Positions 44,041-57,060 of a stretch of DNA of 64,000 nucleotides are shown here, one piece after another. The notes below the pieces were generated by a model. It saw only the letters and a program-made list of their open reading frames with translations, searched no databases and was not told the origin of the DNA. The position numbers and the translations under genes are program-made. Positions within the stretch are counted from its first letter, which is position 1, and each line of letters opens with the position of its first letter. Origin of the DNA: Sipunculus nudus (lineage: Eukaryota > Annelida > Sipuncula > Golfingiida > Sipunculidae); NCBI GenBank assembly GCA_026874595.1, contig CM049322.1, positions 32,322,340 through 32,386,339 of the forward strand. The letters are read 5' to 3'.

Positions 44041-46430
44041 CAGTGTTACGATAATAAATAAGTCTGGCCTTGAACAGAACGCAACAAATACATTATGATG
44101 AGAGAGTAGTTACGCAAATACATAATGATGAATTGGTATTCCCAATTATCATGTTATCATTATATATAATTCCCAGTTGCTTTCCATTCGTGCCCATTTT
44201 TTTTTTTTAAATAATACTCTATGTAATATCCAATTTATAAGGATTCCAGTGCCGCACTTAAATTTAAGAAGCGAGTCGAATACACAAATACAACAATAAT
44301 ACCGTAAATTGTATATTAGTTGGAATATGAACTCTTTCACTGCTCTCTAATTTTATCTTCACTCAGTGAATTCGTATAATTATATGGACTGTGAGAATCA
44401 TTATACCTTTTGTGTGGAACGCCTCTCCATTTGATTTATTTATATTTCTATTGTATTTTTTTATTTTCATTGTTTTTTGTTACATACGTCTTTCTTATCT
44501 ATTTTAGTGTATATTTGAGTTTCAGTCGATTTACTCCATCGCTTAAAAACCCAGAAAGTTCATACTTTCGGGGGTGACAACGAATGCCGAGCGTGTTATC
44601 AGGGTTTCGACTTGAATGGCGAGCGTACTATCAGGACTGTAAGGGCAGTGTAAAGGATAACATCGTTTCAGGATTTTTTTTTATTGTTTATATGGTGATT
44701 TTTTTATATTGATAATTAATATAACTTCTTTAGGCTGTTATATGTTTAATAATATTTGAGTCTATTTGAGAATACCAACGGTTTGCTTTGTCAGTGTTTG
44801 CAGATCATATGTGTATGCTACGCGTTTCATTTGTAAAGTCTGTCAGTTTTGCCGTAACCATGGAATCAATTTTCGAGTTTGGACAAGCGTTAGGGCAAAA
44901 CGGCGAAGCACTGCAAGAGTTTGGTAACAAACGTCTTGAGGCTGAAGAAGCAAAACAGCGAGAAGACGCCGAGTAAAAAAAAGGATTAGACGGAGAGATA
45001 GAACGCAAACGTTGCAGAGCTCACGAGATAGAAGTGCTGAAATTGAAGGTGGCACTAACTAAAGAGACTAGTTGTAGGGATGGCAAGAGTGATGGTAAAC
45101 AGATGAGTAGAAGGGAATTGGTATTGAAACTCAAACACCCTCCATCTAACGAGCAGCGCGTTAGGCTATACGCGTTTCTGGGGCGAGTTGAACGTTTAGG
45201 ATTGTGTCAAAACTGCTACCGAGATAACGGCTTTATACTGAAGTCCATTGATGCGTGGAAAGCCACTTGATACCTACGCACAGTTAGCTTTACGCAATTC
45301 CATGAACTACGATAAGTAAAAGTTAGCGCTTTTAGAGTTACTAGATGATTGGGGAAGGATATCGTAACAAGTTTAGCATTTGCAAGCCATAGAGTGGCGG
45401 GTGTGTTTTGAAAGAAAGACCATGTCATGATATAGATAGCAAGGCGAGATGGCCATGAGTTATACGTTATGATGACATAAACAGTGTGATAACGAACTGA
45501 ACGCAACTGGCGCCCATACTTATTATAAACTAATAAGATGGTGGTCGCGTAAATACATAAAGATAACCTGATACTCCCTCTTATCAGGTTATTATTACAT
45601 ATAAGTCCCAGTTGTGTTCCATTTGTGCTCTTTTGTTGCAGAGGTATATCTTTAGCGGAATTCACAGCTGTTATTGAATCACAGTTGTGATAACGACGTG
45701 TACAATTAGGTAAGTTTGGAATGGTTAAAGGCACAAACAATTCTGAAACAGATAAATATACAAATCTAAATACATCCGCTGGTGTCTTTGGTAGTAGATG
45801 AGTCTTTCCGACAACATTACCATGTTTTTACGTTTTACTTCATATGTTATCGAAAACGTTATCCTCTATAGATCCTTGTAAGCCAGCCGTGATTTATACA
45901 TAAACTTTTTGAATTGTTATGAGTGGATGTTTATCGACTGGTACGCTGCATCTACCCCTATTAACGCCCGCTTTTCCAGTTCCAACATTTAAAATATCAG
46001 AGTGGGGTCCCAGTCTAAATCCTTGAAAAGGAGTGCGAGTCTGTGGGAGTCTTAATATAACATGGCAGCTTCTTTTCTATGTAAGCATTATGGCTCTTGG
46101 TAAAATTATGAATATGTAGGGCAATTGAACATTATATTTGTGTCATAACCTGTCAAAAGTTTAATAAAAAATCCAAAGACAACAAAAAGGCACTTTTTTG
46201 GGTCAACACAGCCTAAAGAGTCACTTATACGATTCCAAAGGGGTCTCCTATTTGCAACTTTCGAGGCGTTTTCCTGAGGGTCAATCTCAGGACGTGATTA
46301 ATTGAGAGGAGCAAGCAAATCGGAATCGCACGTCTTCGGCCGAGACAAAGTAATATCCAACCTTCGGGATTCCAGAGCCGAACTTGAATTGTAGACGTGA
46401 GCCGAATAAACCAACCGAATCGAATCGAAT
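44040..46430 (+). mobile_element. Ty3/gypsy-type element remnant in unit A (gag only, LTR-like ends)
   Basis: LTR-like ends share gttacgata/gtgataacga, acgcaac, cgcaaatac/cgtaaatac, aattcccagttg/aagtcccagttg and gattccag.gccg. blocks (about 44045-44300 and 45488-46420). Between them, two frames encode a coiled-coil-like Glu/Lys-rich start (ALQEFGNKRLEAEEAKQ) and LKLKHPPSNEQRVRLYAFL, then RVERLGLCQNCYRDNG. This resembles the gag pattern of a Pro-acidic lead-in followed by a YLxRFERxAxxxxW-type segment. Frames are broken; pol is absent. Confidence 0.55.
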
Positions 46431-46982
46431 GATTAGTAGCCTACTAAACTATACATGTTGGTGATTTTTAAAGTAAAAAAGTAATCATTCGTACACACAC
46501 ATATATATGTGTGTGTGAGAGAGAGAGAGGGGGATGGATGAATGGGATTTCCTTGCGCCATGGTCTATGAAAGCAGGTGACGTTATGTCCCCGAAACTGC
46601 TAATTTTGACTTGCTGCATGGTTATTTGATGTAAAACCATACAGAGAAGGCTGCAATATGTGCCATGATTAGTATTGCAATGGGAAGTAATCTATTTTTT
46701 GGGAGTGAGGACCCTTCGGGGCGATGGTAGTATTACACAGCGGAGATAGAATCAGCTCCTATGCGTGGTTACATGGCTGTATACGAAAAAGATCTCTATC
46801 ATACTGATACACGCAACATTGGGGCTTTTTTTTTAAACATACTTTCTATTCATTTTAAATATCCAGCTACATGTATTGACATTAGCGGTAAAAAGTTTCC
46901 ATCCGTATTTAATGGACAGGCCGAATACCACGATATTTTCTATGGTTTTGCTTTATAATGTAAATGTGTTTTCTTCGAGAGG

Positions 46983-47031
<49 letters not shown>

Positions 47032-47224
47032 CTTTGAAACATTTAATTTGCTAGGTTTTTTTCTTTGAATTTTGAGTATTGAGTATATCAATGAACCCTA
47101 CCCATTGTACCCTTGGAAGTTCATGGATTTAATCATGTAATATCAGTGTTATAGTATGAAAAAAAAGTGCGGCAAGCGGTGACAGTTTACTTCCAGAGCT
47201 CCCCACAGAGAGAAGCTGCCTCCT

Positions 47225-47246
47225 CCCCCCCCCCCCCCCCCCCCCC
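47225..47246 (+). repeat. Poly-C tract (22 nt)
   Basis: Uninterrupted C run, unusually long in AT-rich DNA. Similar G/C runs occur at 51469-51488, 54386-54401, 58670-58680 and near 63630. Confidence 0.9.
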
Positions 47247-47369
47247 ACCGGCCAGCCGGACCAAGTTCAGCGCACCGCACATGCGCACTGTGTTATATGG
47301 GTCTGGCTTTTGTTACTAGTTAAGATCTCACCACTGTCTTAATTGGCAATATTAACGGAGAAAACACAA

Positions 47370-47800
47370 TGATGACACTATAACATGGGCAGTCGACAAG
47401 CAACAACGTGAACTCACTGAATCACGGTGACATTGATAAAGTGAAGTGTGAGATGTTTCTTGACATGACAGACCTCAAGAATTAGAAGCTCCGCTGCTGA
47501 TCCCTAGACTGACGAAACTAACGAACATTATTGTAGGAAGTGCCACCTATCTTCTGTAGGAGAAAGCTATCTAAGATGGATGGGCATGCAAAAATTTAGG
47601 CCGATATATTGAACCACTCCTGAGTTGTGTATTATTTCACCAGAAACTGACTTACAGATTGCCGTAACACGAAAATATTTTGGTGGCGCCTATTTTCTTT
47701 TACAAAAGATAAAACATTCCAAGGTCTAAGGACAAGGACATTAAAAATTCAGACTGATGATGAATAGAGAACCAAATGTAGCAATAAAACCCACTTAAAT
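47370..47800 (+). repeat. Dispersed repeat shared with 59370-59720
   Basis: Shared ordered blocks: gggcagtcgacaa, ctcactgaatcac, gacattga, aaagtgaagt, acgaaactaa and ctaagatgga. The later part resembles the aagatggatgg units of 24218-25240. Confidence 0.65.
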
Positions 47801-48349
47801 ATAGCTGCCGAGCAACCGATATTTATTTTTCAAGTCAATTGCAGTCAGCTTATCCTGAGGTATAATATGCAAGGTATGACGTCATAGCATCTATATGAAG
47901 ATAAGGTATGTATACTGACAGAGGGAAAGTGTTTCGTCATAGTTACTGCAAACGCTGCTTCTGCGTTGCATAGCCGCAGTATGTTTCAATTTTAGGCGAC
48001 AGTGTTGAAGCGAGTTTTCTCAGGCTTACCTCGCGCCTATGGACACTAACTTTAATCTGAGCGGTAGTCACCGGTACAACAGAAGAAGAAACGCTGTGAG
48101 TTCAGTGCTCTGTATTTGTAATTCCTGTACAAGGCATTTAGAAGGAGAAACGTTTTGTAAATATTTTGGTAAGCAGAGAAAAAAAGGCAACAGTGAGTGA
48201 AAGCAGAGAAATTGTTTCTAGCATGAGTTAATAAAAAACCCAGTCATGTGAATGTGTGATAGGATTACACCGAGGGTACAGACTATTAGTTTAAACTAGG
48301 GACCTATGGGTCTCGAAGCTTAGCTGAATTTGTATCAGGATATTTTCTA

Positions 48350-49330
48350 TGAATTTTTTTCAGAATGCCACTCCTGTGACCTTAACCAATGACCTTGTGA
48401 CCAAGAAATCTTAGAACATATTATCCTTGAACTTGCAGCATTAAGATTATTGCAACAATCTTTTAGAAAAATAACCTTGACCTCTGACCAGTAAACCTCA
48501 AAATGCAGACTTCCTTACTTTAGGCAAGTAAGCCATGTGTGAAAGATGGAAATTTTTGGATGAAAAGTTTGATTTACAGGGCATCCACAATATTTTTAAA
48601 GATATGGCTCCTGTGACCTTTAACTTTGATTTCTGGAACCTGAAAAACAAAATGAATTTACTTAAGTGGTGGGTCATTATTAAATCAAATTTGAAGCCAA
48701 TCTGTCTATCCAAAGCAGAATTATAATCCATAAACTAATTTGTGAAGGGATTGGCCCAGTGACCTTGACTTTTGACCCTATGACCTCAAAATCAAAAATA
48801 ATCTTCCCCTATTGACAGGTTAGCAATATCTTTAAGAGGATTAGGTGTGCAATGAAAAGTTTGGCTTCAAATGCATATGCATTCTTTTAAAAAAAAAACG
48901 AGTCCTGTGACCTTGACCTTTGACCGTTGGACCCCAAAATCGACACGGTTCTTACTAGTGGTGAGTCATATATAACTTAAGTTTGAAACCAGTATGTCAA
49001 ACTAAACTGGAGTAACATCTGGAAACTAATTTGGGAACAATGGGCCCCTTTGACCTTGACCTTTGACCTTGTGACCCCAAATTTATTTATGCTCTCTCCA
49101 TACTACCAAGTCAGTTAAAAGCGTAAAATGGAAAATTTGGGATGAAAAGCTGGCTTAAAATGGAGCCATAATCCTTTTAAATAAGTAAGTCCTGTGACCT
49201 TGACCTTTGACCTCATGACCCCAAAATCATATAAGTTCTTGCTTTAGTGGGAAACCATATGTAAGCCAAGTTTGAAATCCATGTGTCAATACAACCTGGT
49301 GTTATCATCTGGAAACAAATTTGTGTGGAT
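48350..49330 (+). repeat. Tandem array with TGACCTTGACCTTTGACCT cores
   Basis: About seven units of 100-150 bp, each with a cctgtgaccttgacctttgacc-type core followed by ccaaaatc and an aagtttgaa.cca.tctgtc block. The 19-mer TGACCTTGACCTTTGACCT is exact at 49051-49069 and 49195-49213; 48908-48925 has all but the last base. The array ends in a gatggacgaatggacagacagac tail. It lies in unit A only and is absent from unit B. Confidence 0.75.
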
Positions 49331-50140
49331 GGACGAATGGACAGACAGACAAACAGAAAGACAAACAGGGTGATTACTATATGGCATCTACTGGTGATAA
49401 ATAAACACACCAGGTTTCAGGACACTAGATGTAATTGCAGCTGAGAAACTGACATGATTGTTGTCATTTTATAGTAAAAAAAATAGAAAAATATTCGTTA
49501 AAATAAGAAACAAAACAGGTTGCGCCATCACTTTTCAGGAACTGACAAAACTAGTCATAGTCAATATTCAAGGCAAGATTCATAACAATCCATGCATTAA
49601 TTATCAAGATATTGGAGGTTTGGTATTATATTGTTGATTATTCTTTGTGGTACTTTCAAGCTCCGTAGCTCGGAGAAGATTTTCAAGGAGATTTTTTTAT
49701 TGACCTTCTTGGATGTTCACTCAGAAGTTTCTAGGACCAGCAGTTACCACTGGTGCCCTGCTAACGGACGGCCGGACGGACGACGGACATAGCGTCATTC
49801 CTATACCTCAGCTGACTTACAGTCAGCTGATCTAAAAAAACAGAGTAATCATTTGCCACTTGAAACCATATCTCCGGTAGGGACCATTTCACTATCTGAG
49901 GTAGGGTGGCCAGCCAGCGAGTCAAAAGGCGAAAATACCAGTCACTACCCAAAGTTAGGATGAATAGACTGCACGTATAAACGAACTTATTTGATTACAA
50001 AACAATAATGATCAGCAACAAAAACAACAATACGGTTATCCCTTTTAATCAGTAACCCTTTGGTGCCTCTGGAATCACGTGATACAACCAGCAGAAGGGT
50101 CGGTCGGCTTGGTTAAGATCACGCCACTCCGGGTCACTGT

Positions 50141-50145
50141 ATATA

Positions 50146-50197
<52 letters not shown>
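50141..50197 (+). repeat. (TA)n microsatellite
   Basis: Nearly pure TA repeat with one TT interruption. Generates spurious Tyr-Ile ORFs. Confidence 0.9.
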
Positions 50198-50200
<3 letters not shown>

Positions 50201-51404
50201 CATATATATGGGTGTGTCTGTGCGCCAGACACAACCTGATTAACAATGTCCACTGATAACAGTAAAAGGAGGGTCAGCATGACCTAAGTCTACATAACTT
50301 ACATGACTGATAAGTAAAGTAGGTTGATCATAGTGTGACTGTCGTCATCATTTTGGCGTCCAAACATTCTGATTTATAGACTAGAACATATACCTGGCTA
50401 GGGAAATGTTGCTGAGAGAGGAGGAGTCAGGACAAGGACAATTAGATACAGCAGTTAACCTCCCTGGGAGAAGGAACTGGTATGAAGAGCAATGTGTGTC
50501 TTCTCTCACATCTAAACAGATACATCTCTCTTGTGGATACACTTGGACAAAAATGGGTCCTATACCATAAGCATAAAATTAATACTTCTTGACATGGTTA
50601 TATCAGTGAGATAAACAAGAGATACATTCGAAAATCACTTTCAGTTGACTAATGTAGATATTTTTTGCATCTTATTTGCTTTGATATATGAAACAGCCTT
50701 TAAGACCTTCCTGCGCTATAGTCCAGGGATACCTTCTAATGCGATCATTCTGGCGATACATTTAGGAATCAGTATAATATATTTAATCAGCTGATCTGCA
50801 CATTCAACCATATCATACCAATATAACCAGTAAATTGACCTGAACGTTCAACTCTATCATTCAAAGAATATCGTACAAAGAAAATTCCCATTCCACATGA
50901 GTAATAAACAATGAATTATATCTCCGGTGGAATGTGTTACAAGCCTAACTGATGTATAAATCATTACTGTAGCACTAAGGGTACAACCAACTGGCAAAAA
51001 GTGTTATATGTACACTCAACGTGCTCTGCAGTATTAATGGTAAGGCTGTGCCCCGCAGTCGTGTTCTGCTCACAAATGAGTATGAGCGTTTCACAGGTTC
51101 CTCAGTGATATGACCCAGCATATACGTGCTCATTTGTCTAAGATGACTAATCGTTAAGAAGATTTTAACCGTGCACGATATAAATAAGGCAAAATGCTGA
51201 TAAGCAAAATGATAATACAAAAACAAAGATATAAACAGCAGCTTAGTGTTCTACACACCAAGTCGCATAAATATATACATCGTTTTCATAGACATAGATA
51301 AGGACACAGTGACTTGACACCGATGACGGCCTGAATACATCCAAAATGAGATTTTTATCACTGTGTTGTTAGGCAATATAATTTACTTCCCTATATTTAA
51401 ATAT

Positions 51405-51406
51405 AA

Positions 51407-51453
<47 letters not shown>

Positions 51454-51600
51454 AACGGGACAATTACCCCGCCCCCCCCCCCCCCCCCGGGACATACACT
51501 CCGTGGACAAATATCCCCAGACACCTACCTCCTCACAACTACCCCCGCGACATTTACACCCCGGTCAATTACCCTGCGTACATAATTACCGCGATCTGGG
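51405..51600 (+). repeat. (TA)n(GA)n, poly-C and degenerate acaattacccc repeats
   Basis: TA run, GA run, then a poly-C tract and several imperfect copies of gacatttacaccc / acaattacccc. The same composite occurs at 58613-58795, defining the shared end of the two large duplication units. Confidence 0.75.
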
Positions 51601-54600
51601 AGTAATTAAGCAAATACTTAATGATAACCTGATATTCCTAATTATGTTGTTACCTTCATATATAATTCCCAGCTAGTTTCCATACGTGCCCATTTGTTCT
51701 TTTAATAAAACTCTATGTAATATCAAACTTATAGGGACTCCAATGCCGCACATGAATTATAGAAGCGATTCGAATACACAAACACACAGCAATGATACTA
51801 TAAACAATTGTATATTTGTTGGAATATGAACTCTTTCACTGCTCTCTAATTTTATCTTTACTCAGTGAACGCTTATCCAGAGAAGTGTACGTTTCACTTT
51901 ATTATATTTCTATTTTTGTTTTTATTTTCTTTGTTTTGTTACACACGACTTTCTTATCTTTTTGAGTGTATATGTGAGTTTCAGTCGGTTTACTCCATTG
52001 CTTAAAAGAACCCAGAAAATCCATTCCCTAGGGGGTCTGACAATGAATGGCGAGCCTGTTATCAGGATTTCGACTTGAATGGCGAGCGTACTATCAGGAT
52101 TGGCTAAGAGGTATAAAGACTTACCTCTTTTCAAGAATTTTATTTATTCTTTATATGGTGATTATTTATACTGTAATTAATATAACTTCTTTGGGCTGTG
52201 AAATGTTTAGTTCTATTTGAGTCAGTGCTGAGACCTGACACGTACACACTTCACATAGAGTTAGTGCAGGCTAATACTCTGATATGGTTAACCATTGTGA
52301 TACGCTTAATAAGTACTCAAGTACTCTGATACGAGTAAAGATTTGACATTTAGCGCTCTTTAGTTTAAATTAATAACAATGGTTTGTGGTGGTAAGTTGA
52401 GTGAGGTCACACGACAGGTAAGTGTCATCTTCTGATTGTGCACTCAGACGATAATGTCACATATTTGGTGTCCGTCCGTCCGTACGTACGTATATTATGT
52501 TTGGTGCAACTCACGTGTGATCGTAAGGATACCAACGGTTCCCTTTGCCAGTGTTTATTTTTTTCCGTTTGCGGATCATATGTGTATGCTACGCGTTCCA
52601 TGTGTGCGAAGCACTGGAACAGTTTTTTTTTTAACAAGACTCTTGAGACTGAAGATGCCAAGCAGATTTGACGGAGAGAGAAAGAACGCGAACGCATAGT
52701 AGCAGAGGGTGAACGTAATGCATGGGCGTGAGTGTGAAGCCAGAGGTCACGAGACAGAAGTGCGGAAATTGTAGGTGGCACTTATTAACGAGACTAGTAG
52801 AAGAAGGGGGGGGGGACGACAGGAATGATGGAAAACCGTTGAGTGGTAGGGAATTGATATCGAAACTCAAACTCCCTCCGTCTGACGAACAACACGATAC
52901 GCTAGACTCGTGTCTGCGGATATTTGAACGTTTAATGATGTGTCAAAACTACGACCGGGATAATGGATTTATACTTAAGTCCATTGTTGCGTGGAAAGGC
53001 ACTTAATACCTACGCACATTTAGCTGTTTGCAATGCCATGAACTTAGATAAGCTAAAGTTAGGGCTTTTAAAGTGTTACTAGATGAATGAGGAAGGATAT
53101 CGCAACAGGTTTAGCATTTGCAGGCCAGAGAATGTGGCGAAACTTCCCAGTCAGTTCGCTATACGACTTAGCGGAAACTTTCGATCAAGATGGCAGGCGT
53201 AGGCAATTTGTTGATAAAAGAGAGACAATTTCATGATATAGAGAGCAAGGCGGGGACGGACAAGAGTTATACGATTGCCAAATGCCTACACAGTTTTACG
53301 GTGATCTTCGTTAATAGTGTTTCCCGCGTAGTACAGCAAGTATCCCAGCCAAGAGAGAAAAGTGTAAATCGCGGATAAAGTGACAAGTCGTTTAGGCCGT
53401 TGGGAGGCATACGTTGCTTTATATTTAACGGGTTAGGCATAAGGCGCGTGTATGTAAACAGACCAGTACCAGGTCTGGGCCAATTGTACTCAGTTGTTGA
53501 ACAGCGGTGGCTAAGCCTAGAAGTAGTCAGGGGGCAAACCCGAAGCGTAAGCCCGAGTCATTGTCAACGGTTGTCCGCGAGTCCGAGTCGGAATCCGGAA
53601 GTGGCCAAAGTGTTCCGGTTGTTCCTCAGCAGGAGTACGTGAAACATAAGTGAATTCGGACCAGTTTTCTGGTAACAACGTCGAGTTGCGGTTGTTTGAT
53701 GGATCAGTCAGGCGTTTTCCTACAGCCATGATTAGTGTAGATTGTCCCTATTTTATGGGAACTATTGAACTATGGTAGCCGGAGATGCCTTTTGCGCCTT
53801 AGGGCTAGGAAACGTATCGGGTGTGAGGGATCCGGACAACATGGAAAACTAATCGGAAATCAGATACAGTTCGTATCAACGTTGAGTCACCACCGGAATT
53901 GACGTCCACAGTGGACACGTGCAGCTGCACAAAATGCGAAGTTTAAATGTAGCCAGTCCAGTCGCTGATGTGATTCCGGCTGAAATTTTGAAACCCAAGG
54001 AAGGAGATCAGTCGTTAGCCCGTACTGCAAGCTTGCTCAATCTGATGGCGGATGTGATAGCACTTTCCAGGTTAAGGACGATTCTGTAGTCAGAATTGTG
54101 CGAGATAAACATGGTAATCCGGATGGATTAAGGATCGTGGCCTATAAATTTGATATGACTGTAGAGCGTAATGATGACATATACTGTGTGATAACGAACT
54201 GAACGCAAATGGCCCCAATACTTATTATAAACTGATAAGATGGTGGTTGCGTAAAAATATAATAATCACTTGATACTCCCTCTTATCAGGTTATTATTAA
54301 GTATAAGTCCTAGTTGTGTTCCATTTGTGCCAATGTGTTCCAGAGTTGTTGTTATGGAATCCACAGCTGTGATACCATTACAGTTGGGGGGGGGGGGGGG
54401 GCTAATTGACAATTAAGCCTTGTAATGGTGAAATGGTTTAAGGTATCAAATATTCTAAAACTGAAAAAAAATACAAATCAAAATGCAATCATCCGTATCT
54501 TTGGTAGTATATGAGCCTCTTCGACAACATTACCACATGTTACCAGTAATATGTTAATGAAACCATTATCCCCTAAAGATCCTTCTTGGCCGGCCTTGAT

Positions 54601-55130
54601 TTAAACATTAACTTTTTTAATTGTTATGATTGGACGTTTATGGACTGGTACCCTGCCTTCACACCTATGAACGCCCGTTTTTTTTCGCGTTCGAACAGCT
54701 ATAATATCAGAGCGGGGTCCTAGTCTATACCCCGATGTAAAGGACTGTGGGAGCCTTCATATAACATGTCGGCCTCTTTTCTATGTAAACATTATGGCTC
54801 TTGGTAAAATTATGAATATGCAGGGCAATTTAACGTTTTATTGGTGCCAGAAACTTTCAAAAGTTTCATTAAACATCAGAAGACAACAGAAGGCATTTTT
54901 GAATTTATGCTGAGACTGCCTAAAACGTCAGACACGATTCCAAAGGAGTCTCCTATTTGGAATCTTACGAGGCGTTTTCCTAAGGGTCGGTCTCAAGACG
55001 TGGTTGATGGAGAAGAGCAGAGCGAATCGGAATCACACGTCTTGGGCCGGGACAAAATAATATCCAACCTTTTCGATATCATAGCCGAAATTTGAATTGT
55101 AGAAGTGAGCCGAATAAACACACCGATCGA
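51601..55130 (+). mobile_element. Ty3/gypsy-type element remnant in unit B (gag pseudogene, LTR-like ends)
   Basis: Same element as in unit A, longer inside. A gag segment LPPSDEQHDTLDSCLRIFER, then MMCQNYDRDNGF, is followed in another frame by KLGLLKCY, EEGYRNRFSICRPE and SQFAIRLSGNFRSRW at about 53050-53190. This is the gag pattern ALLKxYxxTEEGYRxRFxxxRPExxxxxxQFxxRLxxYxxRW. A 3' LTR-like block starts near 54190 (gtgataacgaactgaacgcaa) and ends near 55130. No intact ORF, no pol. Confidence 0.6.
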
Positions 55131-55189
55131 ATTCGTAGCCTTCAGAACTATACATGCTGGTGATTTTAAAGTAAAAAAGTTTTCATTTA

Positions 55190-55214
55190 CACACACACAT
55201 ATATATATATGTGT

Positions 55215-55272
<58 letters not shown>
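55190..55272 (+). repeat. (CA)n(TA)n(GA)n microsatellite
   Basis: Compound simple repeat. The unit A counterpart is the short tract near 46495-46528. Confidence 0.85.
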
Positions 55273-56529
55273 TGGATGAATGGGATTACCTTGCGCCATT
55301 GTCTTTGTATACGGGTGACGCTATGCTTCCTAAACTGCTTATTGTGACTTGCTGTATGTTTTGATGTAAAGCCTTCATACAGAAAAGGCTGCAACATGTG
55401 CCATGATTAGTATTGTAATGGGAAGTAATGCGTGTTTTGGGAGTGAGGACCTCCGGGGCAATGGTAGTGTTACACGGCGGAGATAGAATCAGCTCCTGTG
55501 CATGGTTACATGACTGTGTACGAAAAAGATCTCTATTATTCTGAAACACGCAACATTGGGGCTATTTATTAATATACGTTCTTTTCATTTTAGTATCCAG
55601 CTACGTGTAACGGCATTAGCGGAAAAAGAAAGTTCCCATCCGCATCCAATGGACAGGCCGAATACCATGATATTTTTGTATTTTTTATATTTTTTTGCTC
55701 TGTAATAATTGCTGTACGATGCATTAAGAACAAGAAACGTTTTGTTAACATTTTGGTAAGCAGAGAAAAGGCAATGGTGAGTGAAAGCAGAGAAATTGTC
55801 TCAAGCATGAGCAAATCAAAAACCGAGTGTGTTTGTACGCCAGACACAACCTGATTTTCAATGTGAACTGATTACAGTGCAAGGAGGATCAGCATGATAT
55901 AAGTTTACATAACTTACGTCACTTATAAGTAAAGTAGGTGGATCATAGTGCTACGATCGTCATCATTTTTGCATCGAAAATAAACTACATTCTGATTTAT
56001 AGACTACAATATATGCCTGGCTAGGGAAACGTTGTTGAGAGGTTTGGGGGAGTCAGGACCGGGGGCATGGACTATTAGATGCAGTATTTTACCTGCCTAG
56101 GAGAAGGAACTGGTATGAAGAGCAATGTGTGTATTCTCTCATATCTAAACAGAACCATCTCTCTTGCTGATGTACCTTGGGTCACAACCATAAAATTTAG
56201 ATACTCCTTGACATGGTAATATCAGTGAGATAAACAAGAGAAACATGGGAAAATCACTTTCAATTCGTTCTTGTGGAAATGCAAATTTTTTGCATCTTAT
56301 CTGCTTAGAGAATGGATAATATTTGAAACAGCTGTAAAAATCTTGCCTACGCTATATTACAAGGACAACGTCTACTGCATTCATTCTGCAGATTCATTAA
56401 GGAATAAGTACAATATATTCAATCAGTTGGCATTAAACCATATCATAACAATATTACCACTTAATTGACCTAAACATTCAACTCTATCATTTCAAGAACA
56501 TTCCAATTCCACAGGAGTAATAAACAATG

Positions 56530-57060
56530 AATTATATTACCTGTGCAATGTTTTACAAGGCTGACTGACATATTAATCAATACAGCAGCAATAAGGGTAC
56601 AACCAACTGGCAAAATCTTCTATATGTACACTAAACGTGCTCTGCAGTATTAATGGTAAGGCTGTGCCCCGCGGTCGTGTTTTGCTCACAAATGAGTATG
56701 AGCGTCTCAGGGGTTCCTCGGGGATATGACCCAGCATATCAGCATAGGGGGGAGTACACAACCAGGACTCAGGACAAAGATAATCGGGTACTACTGTTCA
56801 ATGACGGAGTCCGAACAAGAAAATAAATCTGCAAATGAACATACTTAGTAAAGGTAGCAAGGCAAACTTGAAGCAGTTACCTCATCAACAATAATGGATA
56901 AAATATAACCATTGATATAAAAGCATTGTTATATTTCCGAAATATTTCTTAAAATGTATATTTTATGACCTCAAACAAAAGCATATACTAAGCACATTGA
57001 AAGAGAATAAACCAGTATAAAAAGGAATTTACATCAATTTAAATACCTACAAACAGAACA
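56530..57060 (+). repeat. Dispersed SINE-like element, copy in unit B
   Basis: Collinear with 50930-51130 in its first part and with 15240-15380 in its second (cttaaaatgtatattttatgac, agagaataaaccagtataaaa). Confidence 0.55.

Larger units (their letters stand above)
44105..51600. repeat. Large diverged tandem duplication, unit A
   Basis: Collinear with 51601-58795. Matching landmarks in order: LTR-like start; gcgagcgtactatcagga (44623 / 52082); gag stretch; ccttatcagg block (45570 / 54280); gatggatgaatggga (46533 / 55273); ggtaagcagagaaaa (48166 / 55755); gccagacacaacctgatt (50224 / 55840); acgtgctctgcagtattaatgg (51019 / 56636); (TA)n(GA)n with poly-C (51405 / 58613); aattaccgc end (51590 / 58785). 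Unit A has extra DNA at about 46960-48120 and 48240-50205. It lacks about 0.9 kb near 45470 and about 1.6 kb near 51120 relative to unit B. Confidence 0.8.

Noticed and set aside
45216-45740. 174-codon minus-strand ORF, the longest in the window
   Set aside because: It runs antisense across the gag remnant and LTR-like end; the homologous stretch in unit B is not open in this frame and no family pattern is seen.
55105-55397. ORFs with long Arg-Glu or Ser-Leu runs (also at 58573, 62699, 46909, 50049)
   Set aside because: Translations of (GA)n, (CT)n or (TA)n microsatellites.
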